A stretch of 64,000 bases of DNA from Lingula anatina (GCF_001039355.2 NW_019775475.1:1-64000), one strand, 5' to 3'; counted from the stretch's first letter, positions 13,001-24,563 are shown. Numbers and translations: made by a program. Notes: a model not told the origin generated them from the letters alone.

Positions 13001-13260
13001 ATGTCACAGTGTGTGCTGAAAAGCTTGCCAAGTTGGGATATTTAAGGGGTATTTTGAGTTTCTCTGACGTAACTTTGTTTTCCAAAATGTTTACATCACC
13101 TTTATTGCAGATCTGTAGAATTTAAAGTTCCAAAACTTGGAGTGCATGTGTTCACGTGGCACACTTCATGTACAGCATCCAGGATAGGAACAGCATCACT
13201 TGTTGTTGTTGTTGTAAATAGCAGACACTATTTATTAATCAATAAAAGTATATTTATTAC
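10084..13260 (+). other. Probable long 3' UTR of PABIR
   Basis: About 3.1 kb follow the PABIR stop codon with no ORF of note, no splice-bounded coding blocks and no obvious transposon. The stretch contains an (ATT)n run near 11815-11847, many TGTA and ATTTA motifs, and a canonical AATAAA at 13241. I interpret it as a long AT-rich 3' UTR; alternative polyadenylation inside it is possible. Confidence 0.5.
13241..13246 (+). terminator. Candidate poly(A) signal of PABIR
   Basis: A canonical AATAAA sits in an AT-rich context and is followed within about 40 bases by TTTGTCTTTGGTTTGTCTT, a GT-rich downstream-element-like stretch. No transcript evidence is available here. Confidence 0.45.
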
Positions 13261-14338
13261 ATTTGTCTTTGGTTTGTCTTACTCAAGGGTATGCACTGAG
13301 AGTGGGGTCTATCATAATATTAGTCTGACAGATTTTAAGAATGTCTAATTTACCAATTAATTCATAAGATTTCAGATCTTACAAGTTGCACCGTGCAAAA
13401 GTCACGCAGCGTAGAATCGTGTATGCTTAAAAATGGAGTTAAGGCCCAATGAGATACCTGTGAGCCCGGCTTCCACGGGGAAAGCTACCTGGTGGCGACC
13501 GTTTCGCCCTACGTCAACTCCCGTTTTCCTCAAAAAATTATTCTAGTTTCTGAGCATCGGAATTGTTTTTTAAAGACGACACAAGGTTCTAGTTACCAGA
13601 TTCGTTTTTGATACACAACATTAGTTTTCAGTTTCCAGGTTCGTTTTTGAAAAAAAGGGCACTATAGTTTCCGGTTGTCATTTTCGGATGATATTAATGA
13701 TGTCGAAGCTTTTGCAAATACCATCTATTATACTTTAATAACAACATTTTCTAACCTGTTTGCATTAACTTACCTTCGTGTGGAAAACTGTAGCACAGAG
13801 GTGCTCCCCAAAAGCACTCTTACACTTGTAAAATGAAATGTGAGCTTTATATACATGTAATATGGCTTCTTTTTTCACTCTTGTAATTCCACTGCAAATT
13901 AATTAAAACATGCACCCAACGTCCGAGATGCTTAGATTATTTTCGATCGCCACTGAATTTCTCTTGTAAGCCATGTTTAACAAGTGAAAATGATTAAAAT
14001 ACGCTTTGTTTAATACACAGTATCATAATTCGCTATGAAGCTGATATTTAAGATAAAACGATGCAGTTATTGTAGAGAGATAACACTAATTTTGACAGCA
14101 AAGCTTCGATGCACTATCTATTAATGTCTCCGTATTTCACAAATCCACAGTTTACTATTTAAGAGTTTCTTTAAAGTAAATATCTAATTCTGTGCGAAAT
14201 CAAACTATCTATTGATAACTCTGTATTTCGCGAGTTCACAAGCCGCTGTCCCTAGTAAATGTGAACTGTCGATTAAGGACTGGCTTCCATGTATGCAAAC
14301 AATCCACTTCTACTTGTACGTAGTCACCTTTTATGAGC
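13261..14338. other. Intergenic region, no gene seen
   Basis: No coding exon is recognisable. Two small local duplications occur: TTCGTTTTTGA motifs near 13600-13655, and the CTATCTATT-A--TCT--GTATTTC-C motif near 14113-14145 and again near 14205-14235. Two further ACCTG motifs (13454 and 13486) fall outside the main cluster that follows. Confidence 0.5.
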
Positions 14339-14661
14339 TACCTGTGATCTACTGAGATCAGCTACCTGTGATCTTATAACAGTGGTCAGTTATCTAAAGG
14401 TAATTACCCGTAGTTCATTACCTGTGATCAGCTGACCCTGCTTAATTAAGTTAGGTTAGTTACCTGGGGGCACATACCTGTTGTCTCACCTCTGTAGATT
14501 TGTATGATCAAAGGCTGAAGGGATTCACGTAATTAACTTAAATGAGTTACCTGGGACCACTGTACAGGTAATAAATCGGATTACAACCAGAGAGAGCTAA
14601 TTAGTTTAACTGACCAAGAGCCTCATTGGTTGTTTGCGTATCTATTAACATTGACTACCTG
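14339..14661 (+). promoter_or_regulatory. Homotypic cluster of TACCTG/CAGGTA motifs upstream of receptor kinase
   Basis: TACCTG (CAGGTA on the other strand) occurs eight times: 14339, 14363, 14419, 14461, 14475, 14548, 14656 and, inverted, 14565. Chance would give well under one in 320 bp of both strands. Several copies extend to CTACCTGTGATC. CAGGTA/CAGGTG is the core bound by Snail/ZEB-type zinc fingers, and Drosophila Zelda binds CAGGTAG. The cluster ends just before a TATA box, so it is a strong candidate proximal enhancer or promoter of the receptor gene at 14924. Which factor binds is unknown. Confidence 0.6.
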
Positions 14662-14673
14662 CCCCCTACCCAG

Positions 14674-14681
14674 TATATAAG
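14674..14681 (+). promoter_or_regulatory. TATA box of receptor kinase gene
   Basis: TATATAAG lies 243 bases before the predicted start codon at 14924, predicting a transcription start near 14705. The open frame starting at 14699 would then fall in the 5' leader; it has no recognisable domain, so I treat it as leader rather than protein. Confidence 0.55.
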
Positions 14682-14923
14682 AGGAAGACTACTGACGAAT
14701 GTCATTGTCATTTCAACTGGAAGTAGAAGAAGACGGAACATTGTATAAGCTACGAGTTGACGTATTTTGTTGGAGACTACCTATTTCTGTATTCGAACAT
14801 TTGAACTTCACGCAAAGTAGGCACTTAAAATACCGCGCAGCACAATTTGGACATTTTTACACGTTTACCGACAAGATTTTTTCATTCATTTGGGTTTTTA
14901 AACAGACTCTTTAACGCAAGCCG

Positions 14924-17900
14924 ATGGGTGTAGACAAGATTATGGATGTCGTCCTCTTGCTCATTGTTGTCTGGACGTGGGGCGCTGTTGACAGCAGTCA
15001 AATGGAGCCGGGCGTGGAGTTGGGAAGATGTCGAACTCGTTGTTTACAGGTAAGAAGAGAAATGACATTTTTCTTATGTTACATTGGAGGTAGTTTTTTA
15101 ATATTTTAATATTAAAATAAAGATGAATATACAGATACGTTAGTCGATAAGTAGGACAAGATTTAAGTAAGCATATTAAGCTTTAATGGTGAGTGAATGA
15201 GATAGTTACAAAATACTTTAAAGTATCCTTTGCAGAAATATTTCCTGACAGTCTTCCATATTATATTTGGTTATCCATTTTCCATTTTTGACCGTCTTCC
15301 GACAGAAAAAATTAGATACCCTTCAATGTAAACTTGAAAATCTGACCGTCTTCCGGAAGACCCGGAAGACGGCCTAAATCCGCTCCTGCTTTGCTACGAC
15401 AAAATCTGGTCATATGGGCGTTTAACACTCCATTCTGTGTTTAAATTACTTAATTTTTTTCCAAGTAGTAAAAATTATAGAAGGTGGTTGCTTACTTTAA
15501 GATGGTTGTCACTGCTTTGTTGGAAGAGAAAAGCGACTACTCTAACCAAAATTAAGCGTGTATTTCTTTTATGATTTCATTCTAGTTTCTCTCATTGGAA
15601 GTGAACGACGAAGAATGTATGAAAGATGGGAATTGTAAAATGGTAAGTAGGCTATCAACACAAAAATCTTCGACACTGATTTAATTTTAACAGTTTTGCG
15701 TTCAAAAAACATATTAAAGGAATCTGAGGGTCTCTATAGACTAATTCTGCCTTTTTAAGTCTCTCAACCTAGTAAAGGAGCGAAACGATAGAAGTATACG
15801 TTGTGTAGATTTCAGTCGTCAGAATTACCCTGACGTCCAGTGTGTGTCTGTCGTGTAAACAGTGTGTATAGTCTGACCACGGGAAGCTTAATTATCAGGG
15901 TGCGGCTGTAGTCAGATCAGAAAATCACTGTGCTGTTCTCATTTCAGTGCTGGGAGACATGTGAATACCTACAGTGGGAACCTCACACCTGGGATTCCTT
16001 GTGCAATACACCCCATATATGTGTAAGTACTAATGCGGCTTGTAGTTATTTGAAATACCACTGTCCCGACGCTTTAAAATCGTTCCTATTTTAATTTATT
16101 ACTGCTAGCAGTGACGACGACGTTCTTCACTGAATAACAAATCGTTATCTTCAGACTCATACACGCTTTAGTAAAAAAGTAACTCAAGACTTACTGTTAT
16201 GCAATTATATTGTTTTATTAGGGCTATGGACTTACTTAATATTTTTCTTTCCAGTTTCCGGGTTGTAAAAGTTCCTGTGCATTCTGGGAAAATCACTCAG
16301 CGGGTAAAATACGCCTAATATTAAAATACTTTTTTTTGGAAATAATTATACATTTTATTAACCGGTTTTAATAATTTAGATCAATATTACCAAGGGGAAG
16401 ACTTTTTAATGGTCAGGAGTATTTTAATTTTTTTAAAATTTAAATTAAAATTCTTTAATTCAAAATAGCTTTGAATTTTCTCTACTTGATAATTCACATT
16501 TTTTATTGATTTTTAAGTGAGAAACGACACTTAATATTCTACAGTTTCATGGCGCTCCTTTAACTCAAGAAAGTACTTTCTTTGCATTTTAGCCGACGCA
16601 GTGACTACCCTCCACGAGCTTATGAAACCTGTTCAAGTCACCTATAATAAAGGAACTCTACGTTTGGAATGGATGCCACCTAATTTGGGACAAACATCTG
16701 GCCATCTCATCTATATCCTAAATAGCCGAGATGCAGGTCACCAATTTGATGATTGGTATACAGATATTCAGGTAAGTGAGATTATATCTCAATATGGAAA
16801 ACATAGAAAACAGAATAATTTACAGAAAACATAGCTACAGAATTATTAATGATTTATTGTGCTTTACAGAGAAGGCTTAGAATTAACATCACTTAAAGCG
16901 GTCACAGACAATCTGACGAAAAAGTTCCAAAAAGTGACTGACCGTTCAATATATACTTCATAATTTGAGATTCCTGACCTTGTTATTATTTTTGCGCTAC
17001 ATAACGGATACTTCAAATAATACTGTTAATAATACATTTTACTATTTTTTATTCCAGACTGCAGACACGTGGGTAGAGTACGAGATGGATTGGTTTCCAT
17101 ATTTCAAGTTTCAGTTCCAGCTCTTGGTTATCAGTGAAAATGGAATTGTGGCTATTTCAGAAACGGAGATTCTTGATATCAGGCAATTACATGGTGAGTG
17201 CTAGTCCCGAGGAAAATTCACACTAGTATTATTTCTGACCTCTGTTAGATGCATATTGTCCATGACTTTATTTGAACTACATTCCCATGCGCGTTTCTTA
17301 CGCATGCAATCTAGTAAAATACAGAAACTGTTGTAAGTCGTCATTTTACCAAACACCATTTTATTTATTTAAATTGAATTAATCTTAATATTGATGTAAA
17401 GCTAAATTGAATATCAATGTAACGAAATGATGTCTCTATTTATATATTTGTTAAAAACAATCAAATTATATTTGCAGCACTTCCAAGTCTACCCAGTGTT
17501 CAGGATGCTCCTTCAAGTACCACCTTTACCTCTGCTGACCCTTTACCTACCACGTCAGCACCAACCGGACCTCCAAGTACCACATCAGCACCATCAAGCG
17601 CTCCAAGTACTACAGCCAAGCAAACCGACCTCCCAAGTACCACTTTAGCACCAACTGGTCAGTCAAGTTCCATAGCACAAACTGGTCATCCAAGCACCGC
17701 AGCACCAACAGCTGGTCACCCAAGAACCCCGACAGCACCAACTGTCACTCCAAGTGTCCCTGCAGCACTTGTTGATCCAATTAACATCTCCGTGACAGCA
17801 GGGCGAAACGGCAGCACCATCTATGTTTTTGTCCACTGGCAGCAGATGTCTGCAGAACCCACTGACTACAGTATCTTCTGGGGCCTGGAGAGCTGCAATG

Positions 17901-20900
17901 GTTGCACTGCCACGTCTGCATCTGACTACTATGCCACACATGTTACTGATGTTATGGAAGGGGTAAGTTTTTACAGTTTTCAGAAAAGGGACTATTTTAC
18001 TTTTTAAAAACCAGATTTAGTTATGATAGAAGAAATTCTGTAGTTATAAGTTGGCCCTCACTGTTTGGATATTACGCTTTGATCAAGTTATCCTTGTATG
18101 GCGCGACATGTCTGTTGTAAAGCAAAAATTCACATTCGTATTTTTAGGCAATAAAATTTTCTGCACCATTTATTTTATTTCAAAGTAATACATATATATT
18201 TTTTGTCTCCAGCTCGCTGAGTTCAGGCTGATAGCAGAATGGACATTTAATTCGAAGTACTGGTTGCAAATTGAACGCACATCAACCGGATCGTTTTCCC
18301 CAAGGATTTCCTTTTACACCCCCGAGTGTGACATTACCGATTCTACCTTCACCGTGTGTCGCCATTCTGAGGAGGAGGAGGAGGAAGATTATAATGGTAA
18401 GTGTAGCAGTGGATACAGAAATATGATTTATCTTTAAAGTAGAAGTTTTGTATGTCCAACACAAATTTTTTCCAGAATTATGGACATGATGTTAACTCCA
18501 ACTGCCTAAGTTGAATTACATGTAAAAGGACATAATTTGAAATGATACTGGATCTTCTTCGTGCAGGGTGCACATCAAAGTACCAATATTACTTTTTCAA
18601 TTTTAGCTGACCACATCAGTACAGAGGAAACCAAACCCAGTCACGTGATCGTCGTTATATGCGTGGCGGTCAGTGTTGTAGTGGTCATCGTCAACGTCAT
18701 CATTTGCATTAGATGTCACTGGAAACGTACAAGGGTCATCGAGAGAAGAGCCAGTGCTATGGGCAAAAACATTAACAACGGTAGGTAACATTTGTATTGT
18801 AACGTAACCTACATTTGTATTGTTTATAATTACTTATAGGCTAATGATGAAATTTCGTTTCAGTATAATTTTACTATTTAAAATTCCTACAAATGATGAA
18901 CAGCGGTATCAGTATATTGGCCTTCTGACTTTTACTACATATATTTATTTTCAGTATGTACTTTTTTTTAGTAAATATTACCCAAAACCTATTAGAATTC
19001 CAAATAATCCAAGTAACACGCACGTTTAAACAACTGTTTTCCCCTATTTCAGGCCCAGGCTTGTATTCTGATGACCAGCTGGTTTCAGTGCAGGACAAAT
19101 GGGAACTTGACCCCATGTGTCTGACCTTTGGTCACCAGTTGGGACAAGGGACATTTGGCAAGGTGCTCGTTGGGTCATGTGACGGCAAGAAAGTTGCCAT
19201 CAAAATGGCGAAAAGTAAGTATTCAAGCTTAATTAACTTGTTTTTATGTATAACCGTTATCTACTCGAAATATTTATATGTTATTTCACACTGATATTAT
19301 TCCAGATTAAATGTACTTTCTACTTAAACTGTTCATATTTTTAGTGTTAAAAAGAATATTGTTTTTAGTTTATAAAAGATATAACATTCAATCATCAACA
19401 AAAAGGAGTATTAAAACGTCATCTCGTTATCAATTATGCATTAAATACTAATTATATATATTTTGTTATTGTAGGTAATGTCCCGTCTTCCTACAAAGCA
19501 GACCTACTTGCAAAGGTCTGCCTGATGAAGAAGATAGGTAACCATCCCAACATCGTCTCTATGATCGGGACCTGTACACTGAGAGAACCAGTGGCCTTGG
19601 TAATGGAGTATATGCCTCATGGAAACCTACAACATTTTCTAAGGTATAATATATATCTCTTGAAAACCGTTTTTCTTGATGCTTTTAGAAAATAAAAGAT
19701 AATATTATGAATTTTAACTAAAGTAAAATTAAAAATTGGAAATTTGGAAATTCAAATTGTTCAAAGTGGTGACATTTGGTAAATTAAAAAAATGTTCAAA
19801 GAGGTGACATTTGGTAAATTAAAAAAATAATAATAATGANAATTGTTTTAGTTTTAAAAAGAATATTGTTTTTAGTTTATAAAAGATATAACATTCAATC
19901 ATCAACAAAAAGGAGTATTAAAACGTCATCTCGTTATCAATTATGCATTAAATACTAATTATATATATTTTGTTATTGTAGGTAATGTCCCGTCTTCCTA
20001 CAAAGCAGACCTACTTGCAAAGGTCTGCCTGATGAAGAAGATAGGTAACCATCCCAACATCGTCTCTATGATCGGGACCTGTACAGTGAGAGAACCAGTG
20101 GCCTTGGTAATGGAGTATCTGCCTCATGGAAACCTACAACATTTTCTAAGGTATACAGTAATATATATATATCTCTTGAAAACCGTTTTTCTTGATGCTT
20201 TTAGAAAATAAAAGATAATATTATGAATTTTAACTAAAGTAAAATTAAAAATTGGAAATTTGGAAATTCAAATTGTTCAAAGTGGTGTCATTTGGTAAAT
20301 TAAAAAAATGTTCAAAGAGGTGACATTTGGTAAATTAAAAAAAATAATGATTGCAATGTTAACAGTTCATTATATCGCCATTATGAAGATGAAACATCCG
20401 TTGAATTGATATCAACTAATCTTATTTTCTTCATTTCTAGATGCTGTCGTTTTGAAGGTCAGCTTAGAATGGAAGGCCCCAAACACAAAGTCATTGAATA
20501 CCCAATGGTGAATGAAGATGGCAGCATTGAACAAGACACGCTCACTGCCAAGCAGCTGCTCTCATTTGCACATCAGATTGCTCTGGCTATGGTAAGTATC
20601 ATATAAGTGTAGCTTAATGAACATGATATTCTTTTTGATTTGGAAGTCTTATAAATACCCCTGTAAAATCCTCTTAATTTCGTGTAATACTCTACTAAGG
20701 ACATAAAAAGTTTTGGAAATCATTGTTAAGGTAGCCTACATTTACTTTACCGTTCAAAGCACGTGAATAGGCACGATGTTTTTTTCCATGTTGAATTCGG
20801 GTATTACATATATACACTTATCTCTACAATTTATTCCAGGAATATCTGTCCAGCAAAGGATTTGTTCACCGTGACCTGGCAGCCCGTAATGTCCTGGTGG

Positions 20901-22452
20901 GAGCAGATAAAGTGGTCAAGCTCAGCAACTTTGGACTGTCGAGGGATGCCAACAATGACCTGGAGCACAGTAATGACCCTGCAAGGAAGTGGATGTCCCC
21001 CGAAAGCTTGAAGGACCGCACGCATACTGTGCAGAGCGACGTGTGGTCATTTGGAATCCTCCTTTGGGAGATCGTCACATTTGGTAAGTTGATAGGCCTA
21101 TATATTAATTGTGATTCAGTTTGATCGCAAAATATGTTATTTTAACCAGCAATTCTAAATGCATATCCTACGAAAATCAGCTTAAGTAAAAATATAATCC
21201 CATTTTCTCACAGTGCCTTGTTTTATGATTAAAAAAATAGTGATCGGTAGTAATGAGCTTAATTAAGTCATTCAGTGAATAAATAAAAATATAAATTCAA
21301 ACTAAAAGAATCGAAAATTTGTATTGTTTAATAAATGTACGCACTTCTTTCCACTGCAGGTGCAACCCCCTATCCAGATATTGCTGTAACAGAGCTAGCC
21401 ACCAAACTGGACCAGGGAACAAGACTCAAGAGCCCCAAGAACTGCTCCATGGAACTGTAAGTACCACTTTTATTCTACACCCTTCTTTAAACTACGATAA
21501 TAATTTCAGAATTTAAATTATCTCACCGGTCTTACGGTGCGTTTTGAATTTTCCCAATGTGGAAAGAATTTACCAAAAACATTTTTTTCTTGAGTGCACA
21601 TTTGTGAAACCCTTTACAACCATTATACTTACCCTTAAATTCATTCGTGAGATGCTGGTGAAATTTTGAAGTGACGTTAAAATGAAACTTACCGTTTTGA
21701 AGGTGTAGGAGCTTATTGCATATGCATTTTATTGCGTCAAAAATCTAAAAGTCGTTCTCAGTTTTATTAATTGATATGGTTTCTTGCGTTATCTGCGTAT
21801 AATTCTGGTATTAACTTTTTCAATCACAATTGATTCGTTTCCATACCAACGAACTGCTCAACTACATTCTGCTACACTCCATTCTAAATACATTCTGTAA
21901 TGTCATTTCAGGTATATTCTGATGCTGCAGTGCTGGCACAAACTCCCCGAGAAGAGACCCAGTTTTACCAGCATCCGGCTTGAATTGGAAGACATGATGA
22001 GCCAAGACTGCGACTTCTTAGAACTTGAAAACCTCGTGGAGCCGATATCAGAGGAAGGAAGAAGCGACCCAGTCCACGACAGCACGTTAGAAAAGAGGGA
22101 AATGTTGGAAACAAGGGAGCATGAAGAGACTGAGGGGATATACGAAGAAGTGGAGGAGGATTACGCCCAAGAGCCACGCTTCACAAGAAAAAGAAGCTTG
22201 AAGAAAACTCTCTCCCAGTTATCAAACATACTGGATTCGACTAAACTGTCCAAGAAGAGTAGTGTGAATAGCCGTAAATCCGGCGGGTCCAGTGTCAGCT
22301 CCAGTAGACTGTCCATGAAAGGCAGTATCCGCCGGAAGTCAGACAAGCACCAACGTTCTCTGGAGAACCTGATAGTGGATGAAATACTTGAAAGTGGAAG
22401 CGAGAGTAGCAGTGAGACACAGCTGGATGTGCTGAATGAAGAGGTCTTTTGA
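14924..22452 (+). CDS. Torso/FGFR-like receptor tyrosine kinase, predicted pseudokinase
   Basis: Fifteen exons give 942 residues: 14924-15049, 15586-15642, 15948-16022, 16255-16303, 16593-16771, 17058-17193, 17478-17962, 18213-18396, 18607-18780, 19053-19214, 19475-19643 (or duplicate 19982-20150), 20441-20591, 20840-21083, 21360-21456 and 21912-22452. The order is signal peptide, Cys-rich module (about residues 36-100), FN3-like segment, Pro/Ser/Thr mucin-like stalk, second FN3-like segment, acidic juxtamembrane, TM helix (444-465) and split kinase domain. The P-loop GQGTFG, beta-3 Lys K539 and HRDLAARN (D661) are present. The alpha-C Glu is K556, DFG is NFG (N679), and the activation loop is short and lacks Tyr. 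The tail has YEEV (Y840) and basic Ser-rich sequence. Phosphotransfer is therefore doubtful, and signalling through a partner or scaffold is more likely. The Cys-rich plus FN3 layout and the split kinase recall Torso, but orthology is uncertain. MDVVL at 14942 is an alternative start. Confidence 0.85.
15344..15374. repeat. Nested palindrome with ETS-like cores in intron 1
   Basis: TCTTCCGGAAGA (15349-15360) is a perfect 12-bp palindrome. In addition CCGTCTTCCGG (15346-15356) pairs perfectly with CCGGAAGACGG (15362-15372) around a five-base loop. The motif ACCGTCTTCCG also occurs about 55 bases upstream. It lies in intron 1 of the receptor gene. CCGGAAG is an ETS-family core, but function is speculative. 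Confidence 0.4.
19335..19839 (+). repeat. Tandem duplication of kinase exon, copy 1
   Basis: This segment of about 505 bp contains exon 19475-19643, encoding the kinase alpha-C helix to hinge region, with flanking intron. It is almost identical to 19841-20350. In the exon I see two changes, CTG/GTG (Leu to Val) and ATG/CTG (Met to Leu). A single N at 19840 separates the copies. Confidence 0.9.
19841..20350 (+). repeat. Tandem duplication of kinase exon, copy 2
   Basis: This second copy carries exon 19982-20150 with intact acceptor and donor. The exon enters in phase 1 and leaves in phase 2, so splicing both copies together reads AGG TAA, an immediate stop. Only one can be used per transcript. 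The single N at the joint makes an assembly artefact (two haplotypes placed in series) as likely as a true duplication or mutually exclusive exons. Confidence 0.88.
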
Positions 22453-23130
22453 GCTTTTACGTAATTTTTTTTTTTATTTTTGGTGATCAACGCCGTATGA
22501 CGTTTTAAAGCTGTATGTTTTTATAGTTCTATTGACATTTTTGTTGGCCTGTGACTTACAGTGCGTAATGCCAATTTTGTAAACGACTCTCTTGTTTGCA
22601 AGCAATCATGCCAATTCAAGATATATCTGAAAAATTAATGACAAGAGATAAAGTATTTTCATTTGAAATTTCATTAATATCAAGTTTAGCATAATAACTG
22701 GTTTTTTGTGTAACTTTAAGCAGCCATCTTGTTTTGACAGATGTATATTTAAGTATTTTTAAGTTTCAGAATTTTAAATGAGTAGCTCCATTTTTTATCA
22801 TCTGCGACTTCTGACATAAACAATACAAATTTATGAGTAGCCACAACTACAAAAAGTGTTATTGTACTAATACCAACAGCTTTACTGTTAGTTACCTCAT
22901 AGCGACATGTGATGTACGTGTATCAATTATCATTATATACATGTACATATTTCTCATCAGCCGTAAATAAAATGATAAAAAGCGTCAATTTAATGTAGCG
23001 TTTGTCAATATTTAACATAGCGTAAAACGTCTGGGAAAAATTCCGCGAATTGCAAAAACTGTCATTCTATCTTTCAATGTATTAACCACCAAAGAAACTA
23101 GCCGGTCAGCTATCGGGTACTCATGGAAAG
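22453..23130 (+). terminator. 3' UTR and poly(A) signal of receptor kinase gene
   Basis: An AT-rich stretch follows the TGA at 22450-22452. The first good AATAAA is at 22966-22971, giving a 3' UTR of roughly 540 bases. No ORF or repeat is seen before the duplicated block begins near 23131. Confidence 0.5.
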
Positions 23131-24563
23131 TAAGTTAAGGTTAAAGTTGACCTGTTTATTTTTGTGATTCATGCCGGATAATTGAAAACTTCTCACGAAT
23201 TCCCGAAATTTAAATCACTCAGGCTAACTCTGTAATATTAATAAATCTTGCAAGTGGATATAAAACATGTGCCATTTTTTTTCTAAATTTCTTACAAGGT
23301 GCCATTAGTGAAATACTTTTAATTCACTCTAAATGGTTTGTCTTTAAGTTATTTTCAACTATAGCATTAAGCATTTAGTATGGATATCCCACGAGAGAAC
23401 GATCATTATAGCTCTTGCAAACCTTCTCTGTTATTCTATGAAAGTAGTAGAAAACGACTGCAGTTAACACGATGAACTTAAATAGCATTAATTTGATTGC
23501 CCACATTTCGTAAACATAATCAATGGGCAAAGTGGCCATACTTCATAACTAGTGTCGTACTGATTTACTTATATACACCATTGATTTACTTTTATCAGTA
23601 CAACTTCAGCAGATTCCTCCGGTGAATACTTAATGAAACAAACGCATATTCCAAAAAGGACATTCTAGGAAATTGATCAATCGCGTGGCTTCGTGGTTTT
23701 TCCATGCTTGGCATTAGCGGTATCAGTAATTTAAAACAAGCTGCTGACCAGCGTGAAATAAAGGTCAAATCGTGACACGGTGAATAAAGCAACAAATTAT
23801 GCATGTGATGACTTTCTGTCATACTTATGCATATCAGTCTTGTAGTTCGTCCCAGAATCCCTCCCAAAAACAAGATGGCCGCCTATTTATGGGATTAAAA
23901 AAATAGATATACATATTTAATGTAGTTTTTGAAAAAGAAATCTTATTTTGGTGCCTCTGTTAACTGCCTAGCCTACATATACTCACTGATTGTTTGGGAT
24001 CACAAAAATCAAGAACAAGGTTAAATTCGAAGTCCAAAGCGTGTCTCCAAGGTGTCTCCATGCGAGGCTATCAGCGGTATCAATTTTTTAAAACAAGCTG
24101 CAGACCAGCGTGAATCAATTATCAAATCGTGACACGGTGAATAAAACACCAAATTATGCATGTGATGACTCTCTGTCATACTTATGCATATCAACCTTGT
24201 ACTCCGTCCCAGAACCCGTCCCAAAAAACAACATGGCCGCCTATTTATGGGATTTTTTTTAGATAAATATAAATATTTAATGTAATTTTTGAAAAGAAAT
24301 CTTCTTTTGGTGCCTATATTAACTGTCTAGCCTACATATACTCACTGATTGTATGGGATCATAAAAATCAAGATCAAGGTTAAATTCAAGTCAAAAGCTA
24401 GGCTTTCACTTGCATAAAAAAGGAATGCTTTCAACAAGGCTTTCCATGACGTTTAAGATTATGAAACGTGAAAAGTTTGGATAAAATATATTAAGAATAA
24501 TGATAATTATGTAATAGATCTTGTAAGTCGATCTAAAACATTTTTTTTTATTTTCCCTATATG
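23131..24563 (+). repeat. Upstream part of tandem segmental duplication, copy 1
   Basis: This stretch is closely repeated at 30619-32072. It contains an internal pair of units about 356 bp apart, each carrying ATTATGCATGTGATGACT followed by CATACTTATGCATAT and ATGGCCGCCTATTTATGGGA (near 23876 and 24232). It is non-coding as far as I can see. Minus-strand open frames recur in each unit but have no recognisable domain. Confidence 0.85.

Noticed and set aside
14699-14914. 71-codon ORF just downstream of the TATA box
   Set aside because: It lies in the predicted 5' leader of the receptor gene and has no recognisable domain; a uORF effect is possible but unsupported.
23595-24224. Minus-strand ORFs with ISMTESHHMHNL, recurring at 31105-31729
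   Set aside because: They recur because the DNA is duplicated. They have no domain, signal or splice context, and the flanking DNA is equally conserved. Kept only as a repeat, with a test suggested.
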